Positions 20,109-31,910 of a DNA stretch of 64,000 bases are shown one piece after another; the first letter of the stretch is position 1; every line of letters begins with the position of its first letter. The notes beneath the pieces were generated by a model that was not told the DNA's origin, searched no databases, and saw only the letters and a program-made list of their open reading frames with translations. This stretch comes from Clusia tigrina (Eukaryota; Arthropoda; Insecta; Diptera; Clusiidae), in contig OV050030.1 of assembly GCA_920105625.2 (NCBI GenBank), positions 87,291,570 to 87,355,569 on the forward strand, read 5' to 3'. Made by a program: the position numbers and the translations under genes.

Positions 20109-21048
20109 AAGGGTGTCCCAACAAGAACGCAATTTTTAAATCTGGCAACATTCGAAGTGTCATTGTTTGACATTTGAACAATTGTTATTGTTTGCTAGTA
20201 GAAGGTACGAGGTTAGTAAAAATTGACTCAGGAACTGAAGCCAGCTGACCATGGACAGCGAAGGGAGTTCGTTAATTGGGTATTGGAGAGACAACATGAA
20301 AATGCTGATTTTGCCGCTAAAATCATCTTCAGTGACGAGGCCCATTTCCATCTTGATGGCTTCGTCAATAGGCAGAATTGTCGCATTTGGGGTGAGGAAA
20401 ATCCTCGAGTGATTCACGAGAAGCAAATGCATCCTCAACGTGTCACTGTGTAGTGTGGTTTTTGGGCTGGAGGAATCATTGGACCTTTTTTATGAAAATG
20501 AGGCAGGTCAAGCGCAAACAATCAATGGTGTTCGGTATCGTGAAATGATAACCAGTTTTTTCTTGCCTCGAATTGAAGAAATTAATGTGGAGGGCATGTG
20601 GTTCCAACAAGACGGCGCCACATGTCATACAGCCAGAGAAACAATTCAATTGCTGCATCAGTCATTTCCCGGTCGTGTTATTTCGCGTTTTGGAGATCAG
20701 AATTGGCCGCCTAGATCGTGCGATTTAGCACCATTAGATTTTTTTCTTTGGGGTTTTTTGAAGTCGATGGTTTACGCGAATAAGCCGACGACGACTCAAG
20801 CCTTAAAAGAGGAAATTGGACGCTGCATTAATGAAATACCGCAGCATTTATGCAAAACGGTCATTGAAAATTTCATTAAAAGATCGCGTACATGCCAGCA
20901 AAGCCGCGGCGGCCATCTGCACGATATATTGTTCCATACATAACCTCATTCTGTCTACTTTACGATATAATAAAATTTCACGATTTTTTTTTTAAATATC
21001 TGTGTTTTATTTAAAATTTAAAAATTGCGCTCTTGTTGGGACACCCTT
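20109..21048 (+). mobile_element. mariner/Tc1-superfamily transposon with 33-bp inverted repeats
   Basis: The element begins aagggtgtcccaacaagaac and ends with the reverse complement, differing once over about 33 bp. A TA dinucleotide flanks each side (20107-20108 and 21049-21050). The uninterrupted site survives in the other gypsy copy (gttatagaaatattg near 31263), which proves the borders. Total length is 940 bp, shorter than an autonomous copy because the transposase N-terminus is missing. Confidence 0.95.
20223..20943 (+). pseudogene. mariner-type transposase, N-terminally deleted
   Basis: The reading covers the catalytic domain: IIFSDEAHFHLDGFVNRQNC (first Asp), WFQQDGATCHTARETIQLLH (second Asp) and WPPRSCDLAPLDFFLWGFLK (third Asp), spaced D-x37-D. 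The helix-turn-helix DNA-binding domains that precede this in the family are missing. TAG at 20452-20454 replaces the Trp codon of VTVWCGFW, and a one-base loss in the T run near 20487 shifts the frame. Not functional; its inverted repeats could still be mobilised in trans. Confidence 0.9.
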
Positions 21049-21050
21049 TA

Positions 21051-23200
21051 GAAATATTGTTTTTTTTATATTCAGGAATAGCGTATGTTTAAGAAAAGTT
21101 ATAAATTTAAAAATTATAATCTGTGTAAAGTTCACATTAGAAACAAAAGTAGTTTAGAAAGTAATTAGAGTTACAAAAATTAATTATTTAAAATCTAAAT
21201 TCGTAATGAAATAAGTGTAATAATCAAAAGAAAACACAAATTATACTAAATAGAAAAATTATACCCAGGAGTATATATTTGGCTGCTCGCGTGCTCAACG
21301 TTGCGTTGCCAATAAAAACAGAAATATTTGTTATATCGTATATATAATATATGATTAAATACGTTCCTGCGAATTTATTTCTTATATCGTACATATAATA
21401 TATGATGGAATGCGTTTCTGCAAATTTCTAGAGATTGTGTTAAGTCCAGTAATTAATATAACTTTTAATTGCACAAAACGCTCTATAACATGTCACCACA
21501 GCTTCAGCACAGAAAGAGAAAGAAGGGTTGAATGAAAGGCCGGAAACACGATGTGTGTTGTTCAGCAGCCAACACAAGCTAGTTCCGGTTGCCCATAAAC
21601 ACGCTGTGCGACAGCGACAGCGTGTTAATAGATATCGCGCGGAACTAGCGCCTGCTTGCGTTGGCGTACCCGACAACTGGGTGGGGGTAGTGATGTCGCC
21701 ACATATATAGTATATATAGAATATTTATTTAAATATTATATAATTTTCAAATTCATTTATTAAATTAACTTATGAAATGTTCGACAAAAATTAAACATAG
21801 AAAGATATCAAACTAAGATGTTAACTAGAAAATTAAGAAAATTATTAGAAGTATTCAGCTCTCATGATGTGAATCGAAGCAGGAAGTTCCGGAAACAGCT
21901 TATATCGGAAGACGGTGCGGACTAAAGGACCAACGTATTATTCGATGGATTGGGGATGAATGGCGACTAAAGTGATATTCTCGAAACAGCATATGGCCGC
22001 AGTGTTTGATCACATTTTGGATGGGTTTTTTGACAAACAATGGAAGAAGAAACAAGTTTCCTTGCGGAGTCATGCTTTGCATTGGACATTTTTACATTAC
22101 AATGTCCACCCAGTGTATCACAATTTCAACAGAATCAATTTTGGATAAGTTGAAGATGGGTAAAAGCTTAACGAGGGTGACTGACACCACCACCAAATAT
22201 AATAAGCAGAGGAAATTCGTCTTACGGAAGTCAATTGCTTCAGTAAAGTATATGTTCAGTTTAGAGGATGAACATAAGAAATATTAATCGCTTATGAAAT
22301 TGATTTACTAGAAGAAGACACAGAGACTGGTATCTGATCGGAGTACGCAAATTGCGTCATTAACCGTATATCTCAGAGAAATACCGATAGTCTACACATC
22401 GAAGTCAACGAAGTCAAATTCCAATATGAGAAAGCTCAAGAGAAACACTGCAAAGAGCACGAGACTCTTAATCTCGGGGTCGTGGGTTCGAGCCCCACGT
22501 TGGGCGCCAAGAGAAACAATTGCACCATAAAACGCATTGCTGCAAAGTAAATAACGGAGGAGTATTGTAATCTCTCATGTATGTCAAATGCATTTTACAA
22601 GCTAAATACTATAAGCAGAAGCTAAATACCACCTACATTCGTTGGGCACGATTCATAAATCAAAAGCAGAAGGCCACTACAACCGAAGTTTTAGTGGTAA
22701 ACAAAATCGCCAGCCTCGAATATCATACGTACCGGTCCAGAAATAAGGGAGGGGTATGCGGAGTTCATCGCGGGGCTTCACTCCGTCAACGACAGCCGGC
22801 AGCCGGATCAGCAGGTAGCAAAGGTCGCAGTATAGCATACGATTTTAGGTATAAAATATCATAGTATAATATAAGATCTTAAGTATAGAATTAAATTGTA
22901 TTATCGCTAGTTGTTTGAAATTGTATATACGCCAGTAAGAAAAGAGTCGATGAAAGACCAAATGTAAAAAAAAACAAAAAAGATAGAAATAAAAGAACAA
23001 AACGAAACAAAAGATTACAAAAGTAAGAAAAGAAGAAAATAATAGAACCCAAGTAAGGCGATTTAAAAAAAAAAAGGAAAAAGAGAAAAACTACACATAT
23101 GTACTATAGGTTTAAGAAAATGCACAGATTGTTTAAAGTGCAGAAAAGAGAAAAAGTATTGTAAAGATTCATTAGAATTTAGTTGCACTAACTTCTTTTA
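21051..23200 (+). other. gypsy A 3' region with an unidentified decayed reading
   Basis: Two kilobases of AT-rich sequence before the polypurine tract. Between about 21960 and 22864 several short frames (for example FDHILDGFFDKQWKKKQVSL, MGKSLTRVTDTTTKYNKQ and TTYIRWARFINQKQKATTTE) are partly matched at amino-acid level by gypsy B and the array units. I do not recognise a family. It may be a relic of a third gene or simply conserved non-coding sequence. Purine-rich tracts occupy about 22960-23060. Confidence 0.4.
22455..22509 (+). pseudogene. Retroposed 3' part of tRNA-Lys(CUU)
   Basis: Fifty-five bases correspond to the end of the D arm, the anticodon arm (gagactcttaatctc, anticodon CTT), the variable loop, the T arm (gtgggttcgagccccac) and the acceptor 3' strand of tRNA-Lys, ending in CCA. 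The 5' acceptor strand and most of the D arm are missing. The fragment is flanked by an 11-bp direct repeat, caagagaaaca (22437-22447 and 22508-22518), and the array copies show the empty site. CCA is not encoded in eukaryotic tRNA genes, so an RNA was copied. It cannot act as a tRNA gene. Confidence 0.85.
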
Positions 23201-23215
23201 GAAAGAGGGGAGGGA
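23201..23215 (+). promoter_or_regulatory. gypsy A polypurine tract
   Basis: gaaagaggggaggga immediately precedes LTR A; the identical tract precedes the gypsy B 3' LTR at 63221-63235. Confidence 0.75.
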
Positions 23216-23728
23216 TTTTGTGAGTTAGAATCAAGCTACCTATGAGTAGTTGACTCACAGCACCGACCCCCAACAGATGCCACACATTCTGTGAGGTTAG
23301 CATGTGCTAAAGTTGTTTAAGAGTTGCACATACTTTTAGGGTCTAAGTATTGTAAATTAATAGTATTTATGTAATATTTATTATGTAAACTTTTAGGGTG
23401 TTACAGTTCCGCAGTCGAGTCGACGAAGGGCATTGTAATTTAGAATGCACCGTCGATACTTTTACAGTAGATCAGTTGGCTCGACCGACTGACACCAATT
23501 AGCAGGTGCGGAACTGGAACACCAGAAAGGTCAGTTCACAGACTGAGATGACTGTTGAGAAATAGTATATAAGAATTAGTATTTGTAAGAATAAATCTTC
23601 TTGTGATTTGATCTTTGAACATAAAAAGTGGTCTGGTGTTTTTATTAAAGAGAGGGTTCTAAAGTTTTCAGCTACGCGTACAGCAGAACCGAAAGGACGT
23701 CCCACGACGAGCAGCAAGGACCCCAACA
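23216..23728 (+). repeat. gypsy A 3' LTR
   Basis: A 513-bp LTR of the same family as 13574-14087 but clearly more divergent, with its first bases TTTTGTGAG instead of TGTTGTGAG. It is preceded by a polypurine tract, so it is a 3' LTR, yet no matching 5' LTR or duplication exists in the window: the base after it is the start of LINE coding sequence, not copia. It therefore belongs to a different insertion from gypsy B. Confidence 0.85.
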
Positions 23729-25130
<1,402 letters not shown>

Positions 25131-25249
25131 AGTTCTCGATAATGATTTAAATGACATTGAAAGTAGTACCAATAAATTATCTGTGTCCCAGAGAGTTAAA
25201 TAAATAAAGTGATTAGATTGTTATATAAGTATGTGGAGAGATATTAACT

Positions 25250-25960
25250 AATACAAGGCTAGCGTATTACTGGCATTTAACAGGAAAGTGTCGTAGTCCG
25301 GCTCACAGCGAATGCAATCTAAATTATAAAACTGCTACGGGTTAGATCCCGTCATTACTATACTGCACCAGGTTTCTCGTGCATGTATCAAAAATGGAGC
25401 TAGAGCTATTTAAAGACTTCAAAATGTATAATTTTGGGAAAACGGGGATTAGAGGTGGAATTGTACAATGTAGTAAACATCATTCGAGAGCGAATGATAA
25501 ATATATGGATGAAATTGATGCTAATAAGCCGTCTGAGTATGTGATGTTCTTGGATGCAAATAAATTGTATGGGTGGGGGATGTCTGCATATATTCCATAT
25601 GGTTCTTTCTAGTGGATTGATAACACTAAGAATTTCAATATATCTGCAATATCTAAAAATTCGGAAGCCGGTGTCATCTTAGAAGTTCATTTGGCATATC
25701 CTGAGAGTAGTCATGATTCACACAACTATTTTATTTGTTAGTGTGAAAACTCTCATTGATAACATGATACAAATGAATCGTGAGCGGACTAAATATAATT
25801 CTACGTTATATTTAGATTTCTGTGTGCTGGAGCTATCAAAACTGCAATTGCATGAAACCCAAGTTTGAAAGTAATGTTAAATTATATGGACACAGATTCT
25901 TTCATTTATTCAATACAAACAGATAATTTCTATAATGAAATTTGTGACGATTTAGAGTAA
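25250..25960 (+). pseudogene. Polinton/Maverick protein-primed DNA polymerase B fragment
   Basis: The + strand reads HLTGKCRSPAHSECNLNYK (about 25265-25330), GKTGIRGGIVQCSKHHSRAN and VMFLDANKLYGWGMSAYIPY (25379-25612; polymerase motif A region), then ISKNSEAGVILEVHLAYPES, and after a gap YMDTDSFIYSIQTDNFY (about 25882-25935), the YxDTDS motif C with its two metal-binding Asp residues. This is the self-synthesising Polinton polymerase. Motif B and much of the thumb are lost, and stops (for example 25610-25612) interrupt it. Confidence 0.85.
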
Positions 25961-26175
25961 TGATGATTTTTTGTTAGCCAATATTCTTCTTTTTGATGTT
26001 TTTGAGATAATCTTCTAAATTCAAAAGGAAGTTTAATGATGAAACTTTGAAATTCCGTGTAGTTATAAGTAATAGCCAACTTTTTTGCTATATATCTATT
26101 CGCATCTCCTTTAAAACCTTTCACATCTAATGTTATAAAACTGAAGCCTTTTAAATGCTTGTAGTAATTAGTTCA
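25930..26175 (-). pseudogene. Polinton-associated protein fragment
   Basis: The - strand reading contains ITLDVKGFKGDANRYIAKKL and then FIIKLPFEFRRLSQKHQKEE, YWLTKNHH. It resembles short proteins with a D-x-E-G-F start and a PPFxxxxLxxK...WLxxxHHG pattern that I associate with insect Polinton-type elements, from memory. Function unknown. The adjacent polymerase on the opposite strand supports a Polinton origin. Confidence 0.45.
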
Positions 26176-26239
26176 ATGGTATATAATTTACTAAAATACA
26201 TATACATAATAGAATCTCTTTAAATAAGTTTTTTGAATA

Positions 26240-26455
26240 CATTATTTAAGGGTATACTCGTATATTCTATAACTCTATCATGAATGAGTACAAAATATTC
26301 TGGAATAGTCTTTAATGTCTTAAATTCGATTTTGATATCAATTGATCTTGTTTTAACAGCTTCGTTTTGATGTGTCACATCAACCAAAATTATTGGAGCT
26401 ATAGTCTTAAATTCATCACATAATAATAGAGGTTGAGGATCAAGTGTGTAATAAC
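26240..26455 (-). pseudogene. Polinton-type structural protein C-terminus (probable)
   Basis: Read on the - strand: PIILVDVTHQNEAVKTRSID, IKIEFKTLKTIP, then FVLIHDRVIEYT. The combination 'D-V-x-x-Q-x-E-x-(V/L)-K-x-x-S-(I/V)-D' with 'IHD-x-x-(V/I)-EY' ending a protein recalls a C-terminal domain found beside Polinton capsid genes in insect genomes. The assignment rests on memory and context and should be tested by profile search. Confidence 0.4.
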
Positions 26456-26458
26456 TTT

Positions 26459-26569
26459 TGTAGGGTATGTTGAGAGGTTAGGCTGGCAGGATGGCCATGT
26501 AGGATATGTTAATTGTTGGTCACGCAGGATCGGCATTCAATTCATTTGCAGATTCTATACAATGTATAG
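26459..26569 (+). repeat. 111-bp repeat R, left copy (possible LTR start)
   Basis: tgtagggtatgttgaga to acaatgtatag is repeated nearly exactly at 30273-30383. The sequence continues to about 26775 with a TATA-like gagataaaagaataaac, so it may be the beginning of an LTR (TGTTGAGAGG at 26467) of an unrecognised element. Confidence 0.6.
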
Positions 26570-26779
26570 ATTCAAAAGAGCACTATAAAGAAGAAATGCC
26601 TGACACGAAGCAGAAAGACGCCCTCATTAAAGGTTTTGACTGGCAGAGTGTGCCGTTGGCCAAGCTATTGTTTGTGCTGTTCTAAGTCTTTCCTGACTTA
26701 GAGCACGAGAGATAAAAGAATAAACTAATGCGAGTAGCAGTTTCAGTTGTCTTCAGATTAACTCTGGTTTATTTGGTGG
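26570..26779 (+). other. Continuation of the R element, possible LTR remainder
   Basis: No gene. It holds a TATA-like stretch (about 26710-26726) and ends with ttggtggctcgctggccc, which has the look of an LTR/primer-binding boundary; I could not match it to a specific tRNA. Confidence 0.3.
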
Positions 26780-27173
26780 CTCGCTGGCCCTTTTCTATTA
26801 TTGAATTCTTATTGTTTTCTTATTCTAACTAACATAAAATATATCTATCTTATTTCCACTAGTTACAAATGATATTCCCGAAATTTGTCTCAAGTATCGG
26901 ATTACCGATATTATTCATTGACGAATCATCGTCTTTGTTTATATTAATAATTTTGAGTGCAAGTTCAGGGCTAAAGTCACTGCACTGTCCAATATGCATA
27001 CGCTGCAATATAGGCAGCGTGTGTTATTGCACCACCAAAATGCTTGTCTAGCGTATTTGGTATTGAGTGCAATTGCACACGTTGCGCTATTGTCAGTTTG
27101 TTTGCATATGCGACTTGCTGATGTGCTTATGACGATGTGTGGTCGTCAGTGTACACTTGTGTGGTACACTACA
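26780..27173 (-). repeat. 17.6-like gypsy 3' LTR
   Basis: On the - strand a purine-rich tract ending AAGGGTGAGGG (27174-27195) is followed by TGTAGTGTACCACACAAGTG, an LTR-like start, and about 390 bp further on by AT-rich R/U5-like sequence ending near 26780. The orientation agrees with the integrase and RT fragments upstream on this strand. The lower border is uncertain. Confidence 0.5.
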
Positions 27174-27518
27174 CCCTCACCCTTAAGAGAAAAATTAGGG
27201 GTGTTAGCGAATAATTTTTCTGGAAATATGGTTTGTGTTGTATTACAATTGTCTTATGTTATGGATTTGTTACATGATTTTCACATTTTCTAATAATTGG
27301 TATTATTATTTTTTTAAAATTATTTCTTATATTATAGTTGCATAGTAGCGTTTTTAATTATATAGTTAAAATTACAAATTATGTTGTTTTGATATAATTA
27401 CACATACTTATGATTACTAATTACATTGTTTTGATTACATATTGTGATAGTTTTAATTATAAATCTTATTGTTTAAATTACATTTTATGGTTTATAAATT
27501 TAAATTACAATATTTTGG

Positions 27519-28190
27519 TTACCTTATGGTTATATAGTTGTAAGCGAAAGTGAAGTAAGGAATCCATTTATCCCATTCGTCGTCGTTTGTCGATGTCAGT
27601 AGGAATTCGTTCAAAACTCTGTGGTTGTCTTCTAATGACCCTATTGTTTCGTGGTGGTACGTTGGCGAAAATTTTTGTTGTATTTTCAGCAGTGCACATA
27701 TGTTTGCCATTAACTCGTTTGTAAATTCTGTCCCGTTGTCAGATTTAAGTATTTTAAAGTGTCCGTATTTTAGAATGAATTGTTCAACTAGTGTCTTGGC
27801 TGTTGTGTGTGCATCTTTTGTTATCATTTGGTATGCGATTACAAATTTTGTCAGCTCGCACTGCATGGTCAGTTTTCGTTTCAAATTTTAAGTGGTCCTA
27901 CGGTGTCGATGAATATTACTTCAAAGCTGTTATTAGGGGTGTCTATTATTGTAAGTGGTTCTTTTGTGTGTGTTGTTGTTTTGTGTCGTACACATAAGTC
28001 ATAGTTCGTAATAAATTCTTTTACCACTTTATTCATATTTTTAAATATATATATCTGTTTTAATTTATTTATTTATTTTTTTTTTTTAGGATTTTTCTAA
28101 TTGTTAAATGACCTCCATGTGGTGCATTATGATACGCATCTCTCACTTTATATTCATTTAATTCTCTTTCTGGGGCGGCATATGTCATAA
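27519..28190 (-). pseudogene. 17.6-like gypsy integrase
   Basis: From 28190 down: AYHNAPHGGHLTIRKI (zinc-binding HH), a gap with stops, TTTHTKEPLTIIDTPNNSFE with FIDTVGPL (first catalytic Asp), then the open stretch 27884-27519 with CELTKFVIAYQMITKDAHTT, LKSDNGTEFTNELMA (second Asp) and FSPTYHHETIGSLEDNHRVL (catalytic Glu; the family usually has HPQTNG here, now HHETIG) and FTFAYN. The pattern fits 17.6/297-type Ty3/gypsy. It is decayed, with at least two frame breaks. Confidence 0.8.
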
Positions 28191-28199
28191 TTTTTAATT

Positions 28200-28870
28200 T
28201 GAGGATTTTCATTCATTATTTTTATTTCCGCATTCATTTCTTTAAATTCTTCTTTGGCACATATTTTAAATATTTCATCATTGTTTGCTATATACTCGTA
28301 TATGTATTTAGCTTATTCATTATCTTTTCTTTCTTCGTTTTGGATATCAATTTCATCAGAATCGAGTCTAGTGTCGCTGATTTATCATTGATTCCTGCAT
28401 GCTTTATATCTTCATTATTCCTTCTTGATATCAGTTTCTTCAGTATCGAATCTCTTTTCGCTGATTTATCACTGTATCTTTTATTTATATTTGATGATAG
28501 CTTCTTCTGGCTCGAATCTTGATTCGCCGAATTATCACTACATCCCACGTGGATTTCTTTATACACAATTTTTCTTGTGCACTTTCTTTTCTTTCATTTG
28601 CCATTATTAATTCTTTTATTTCCTCTTATATTTGACGTCATTTATAGATGTGCAATCCCAAATTTGAAGTTGTTCAGACTTCTGCCGAGTTATACAGTTC
28701 TCTATTTCCTCTCTTAACTTTTCCGCTTTAGACATGCCCCTTGTAATTATTAGCGATTTTCATCAATATTCATTGGTATCATATTCTTGACTATGCTGGA
28801 GTTTAATTGTATTTTTAATAACGCGTCTTTGTTCGAATTCATTTTATCCTTTTTTATAGTATGTTAAAAT
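28200..28870 (-). other. Unidentified charged reading with internal repeats
   Basis: Between the RT and integrase fragments the - strand has short frames rich in Lys, Glu, Ser and Asn, including MSKAEKLREEIENCITRQ (about 28735) and the stretch 28566-28288 with three variants of a motif: SDNSANQDSSQKKL, SDKSAKRDSILKKL and NDKSATLDSILMKL. It could be a linker of the gypsy polyprotein or a piece of another element's Gag. I do not recognise it. Confidence 0.35.
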
Positions 28871-29097
28871 CAAAATGGTATTTGTGTCATTGTTAAAAGT
28901 GATACTAATGGTTAGTTGCAACTATAAATTTTTAACCATATAAATTGTAAAAATTGCTTTTCAGTTACTGGTTTATCTAAACAAATTTTCAATTCAAAAC
29001 TTAAGTATAAAATTGTTGTAAAATTGTTTTTACACTATTTCTTAAAAATTAAATAAGTGGTCTTGATTGTTTGTCAAGGTCTATTTGGGGGAATGAA

Positions 29098-29405
29098 CTA
29101 GTCATATTTAGAGTTGAAAAGCAATTTTGCTCTGCCTAACCTGTCTAGAATGTCTTGTAGTCGAGTTAGCGGGAATTTGTCATTGATTGTATTGTCGTTC
29201 AGTTTTCTAAAGTCCACTACAAGTCTATTTTTCTTTTTGTTATTAGTGTTCTTTTTGGGAACCAAAAGGAGTGGAGCATTGTATGGGCTGACTGAAGGTT
29301 CAATGATGTTTTCATGTAGCATTTTCTATACTTCTTCATTTACTATTTCTGTATGAGTTTGTGGTAGTCTATAATTTTTTATATATACTGGTGTTTTGTC
29401 ATAAA
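29098..29405 (-). pseudogene. 17.6-like gypsy reverse transcriptase N-terminus
   Basis: On the - strand: DKTPVYIKNYRLPQTHTEIV, a stop, MLHENIIEPSVSPYNAPLLL, VPKK, RLVVDFRKLNDNTINDKFPL and LQDILDRLGRAKLLF. These are the fingers of a gypsy RT. The catalytic palm (YxDD), RNase H and their linker are missing before the next recognisable piece, so an internal deletion separates it from the integrase at 28190. Confidence 0.85.
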
Positions 29406-30272
29406 ATTGTCTTCTATTTCTTAAAAATTAAGCTAAAAATTTATTTAATTTTAATCTGATTTTACATAAAGATTTTTTTTTTGTTGTTTACGTCCCCATT
29501 ATCATTTTTAATCTATTTTGCTTTTTTTTCGCAGTACATTTTTGGGAAGTTGGAGTTATATTACTTTTATAATTTTTAGTTTTCTAATGCTTTTGTTTCA
29601 GTTCAATACATGTATGAATTATTACTAATACATAATATTAGTAAATTTAGCAATAAAACGTTTATATTTTAAAGCAAACATCAAATTGTTGATTAACATT
29701 GTAAATCAATATCAAATTTTAATTTAATTACTCGCAGTAGTCGTACTTTAATATGATTGTTTGTCTTCTCTATTCTTCTTCCTTTTTCTCCAATTATTTT
29801 ATCACTGCCTCTCGTTTTCTCTCTTCGTCTTCTTTTCTATCTGTTGCTTCTTCTCTATATGCTTCTTTTTCTCCTTGACTTCTTCTTTGCTCTCTCCTTC
29901 GTCATTTTTCCAATTCTGTAGTCAAATTGGCTGCGTCAGTTGCTCCTTCTTTTTAATTTGTCGCCTCTTGTTCTCTTCGCTTGCGGGTCACAGTTGATAA
30001 GCTGGAAATGCATGGTATTCGGCACGTATTCTTACATATGCTGGAATATTGGTCCACCGTTCCTGGATAATTTTCAGGATCTTCTTCAGGTTATTCATCG
30101 ATTGCGATTGCTAATTCTTTAATATAGGGTTTGATGTTAGTTTGATGTTAGTTGTAGCAGGATCTGTTGCTGGATTTGTGGCTACTTTTCAGTTTAGTTC
30201 CAGGTCAATGGCAGAATCGGTCGCAGGATCTTTGGCTGCTTTCCACGTCCCAGGTCAGTTGCAGGATCGCCA
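29406..30272 (-). other. AT-rich stretch with a possible decayed Lys/Glu-rich reading
   Basis: No firm gene. On the - strand 30110-29780 shows ERWTNIPAYVRIRAEYHAFP followed by a Lys/Glu-rich low-complexity run. This could be a Gag relic of the same or another element, but stops interrupt it. The 30120-30270 part has imperfect caggatc-containing repeats leading into repeat R. Confidence 0.3.
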
Positions 30273-30383
30273 TGTAGGGTATGTTGAGAAGTTAGGCTGG
30301 CAGGATCGCCATGTAGGATATGTTGATTGTTGATCACGCAGGATCGGCATTCAATTCATTTGCAGATTCTATACAATGTATAG
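30273..30383 (+). repeat. 111-bp repeat R, right copy
   Basis: Near-identical to 26459-26569. It stops exactly at tatag (30383), and the next base starts gypsy B sequence (cagtagagaaaa, equivalent to 19167). This is therefore a breakpoint. Confidence 0.75.
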
Positions 30384-30725
30384 CAGTAGAGAAAATATTT
30401 TTTATATATTAAATAATAAGAAACGGGTTCATTGCACGTAATTAAAAATTAAAATCATAAGACAGTCGTGGGTAAGTAATATAAAACTTAACTTCAAATA
30501 TGTACATACTCGTACATACGGCAGTGTATGCACTGAAATTCGACGCATAAGCGTTAACGCCGGGCAACGGAACCGCTGGTGGAGTAAGTATATATATGAA
30601 TATATGTGTATAAGATTAAGAATGAATATACGAATGTATATTTAAAGAAGTAAGTATTCTAGTTAAGAGGAATGGGTATGTACGTATGTATATTTTTGCA
30701 GATACTGCAGTAGGCTATATGTAAA
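30384..30725 (+). other. gypsy B 3' region resumes
   Basis: This stretch is colinear with 19167-19503 (for example the shared cgcgtta-type and gcagtgtatgcactgaaatt pieces), on the same strand. It leads directly into the first array unit and is not repeated in later units, which fixes the left border of the array. Confidence 0.8.
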
Positions 30726-31910
30726 TATACATAGGTTTTTACTGTTTATTGATTAGGAAATTGGCTTATGGAAATTTGAATAAATGTATTTGTTGGAATA
30801 TAAAAAAAAATTGGGGAAAATAACGTTAGCAATTAATTCTAGGTAATTTAAAGCGCCTCGAATGTATGTATGTAGCCATATACGAGCTAATTACAGGATG
30901 GAAAATAGAATCGTTAGTGAATATATACATATCAGGCTAGAAGTAAATTTAAATAAAAAGTAATTGTATGCGATGAAAGATATAGTCATGCAATGGACAA
31001 AGTTTTGACACAAACGGGATTATTTTATATAATCTGGTTTTTGTCGGAGGACAAATGAATTCGTTCAATACTGAAATAAGTGATAGTTCACGTGTTGAAA
31101 AAGAGCACGGAAAATAAATCGAAGCAAAACTGATACCCTATATGGCAATAGTAACACATGGTCTCTTTTCCTCTAGGATGCAGTAGCGAATCCAACAATG
31201 TAAGGGGAAAGAACGAGTGGACGCAAATTGAATGATATAGCATTCAATTATAGAATAAGCATGTTATAGAAATATTGATTTTTTTTAAATAAATTCAGGA
31301 ATAGAGTATGTTTAAGAAAAGTTATAAATTAGAAAATTATTATCTGTGGAAAAGTTCAGATTAATATTAAAGGTAGTCTAGAAAATAATTAATGTTACAG
31401 AAATTAATTATTGAAATTCTAAATTTATAAAGAAATAAATGTAGTAATCCAAACAAAACAAAAATTATACTAAATAGGAAACTTATACCCAAGAGTAGAT
31501 ATAGTATATATAGTATATTTGTTTAAATATTATACAATTTTGAAATTGATTTACTAAATTAGCTTATGAAATATTTGGCTAAAATTAAACATAGAAAAAT
31601 ATCAAATTAAAATGTTAACTAGAAAAATTAAGAAAATTATTATAAGTATTCCGTTTTGATGATTAGAACCGAAGCAGGAAGTTCCAGGAACAGCGCATAT
31701 CGAAAGACGGTGCAGACTAAGGGACCAACGTATTATTCGGAAAGATGTGTTTTTGAAAATCGGAGATTTCTGGCAGCTTCTCCAAGGTTTGGGAATCCGG
31801 TTGTGACCGCAAGGATGCCAACATATTAGATTGGGGATGAATGGCGACGGATGTAATTTTAATTTTGCGAAACGGTATATGGCCGCAGCATTTGAACGCG
31901 TTGCGGATGA

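Noticed and set aside
22455..22509. Functional tRNA-Lys gene
   Set aside because: The 5' acceptor strand and most of the D arm (A box) are missing and CCA is present; it is a retroposed fragment.
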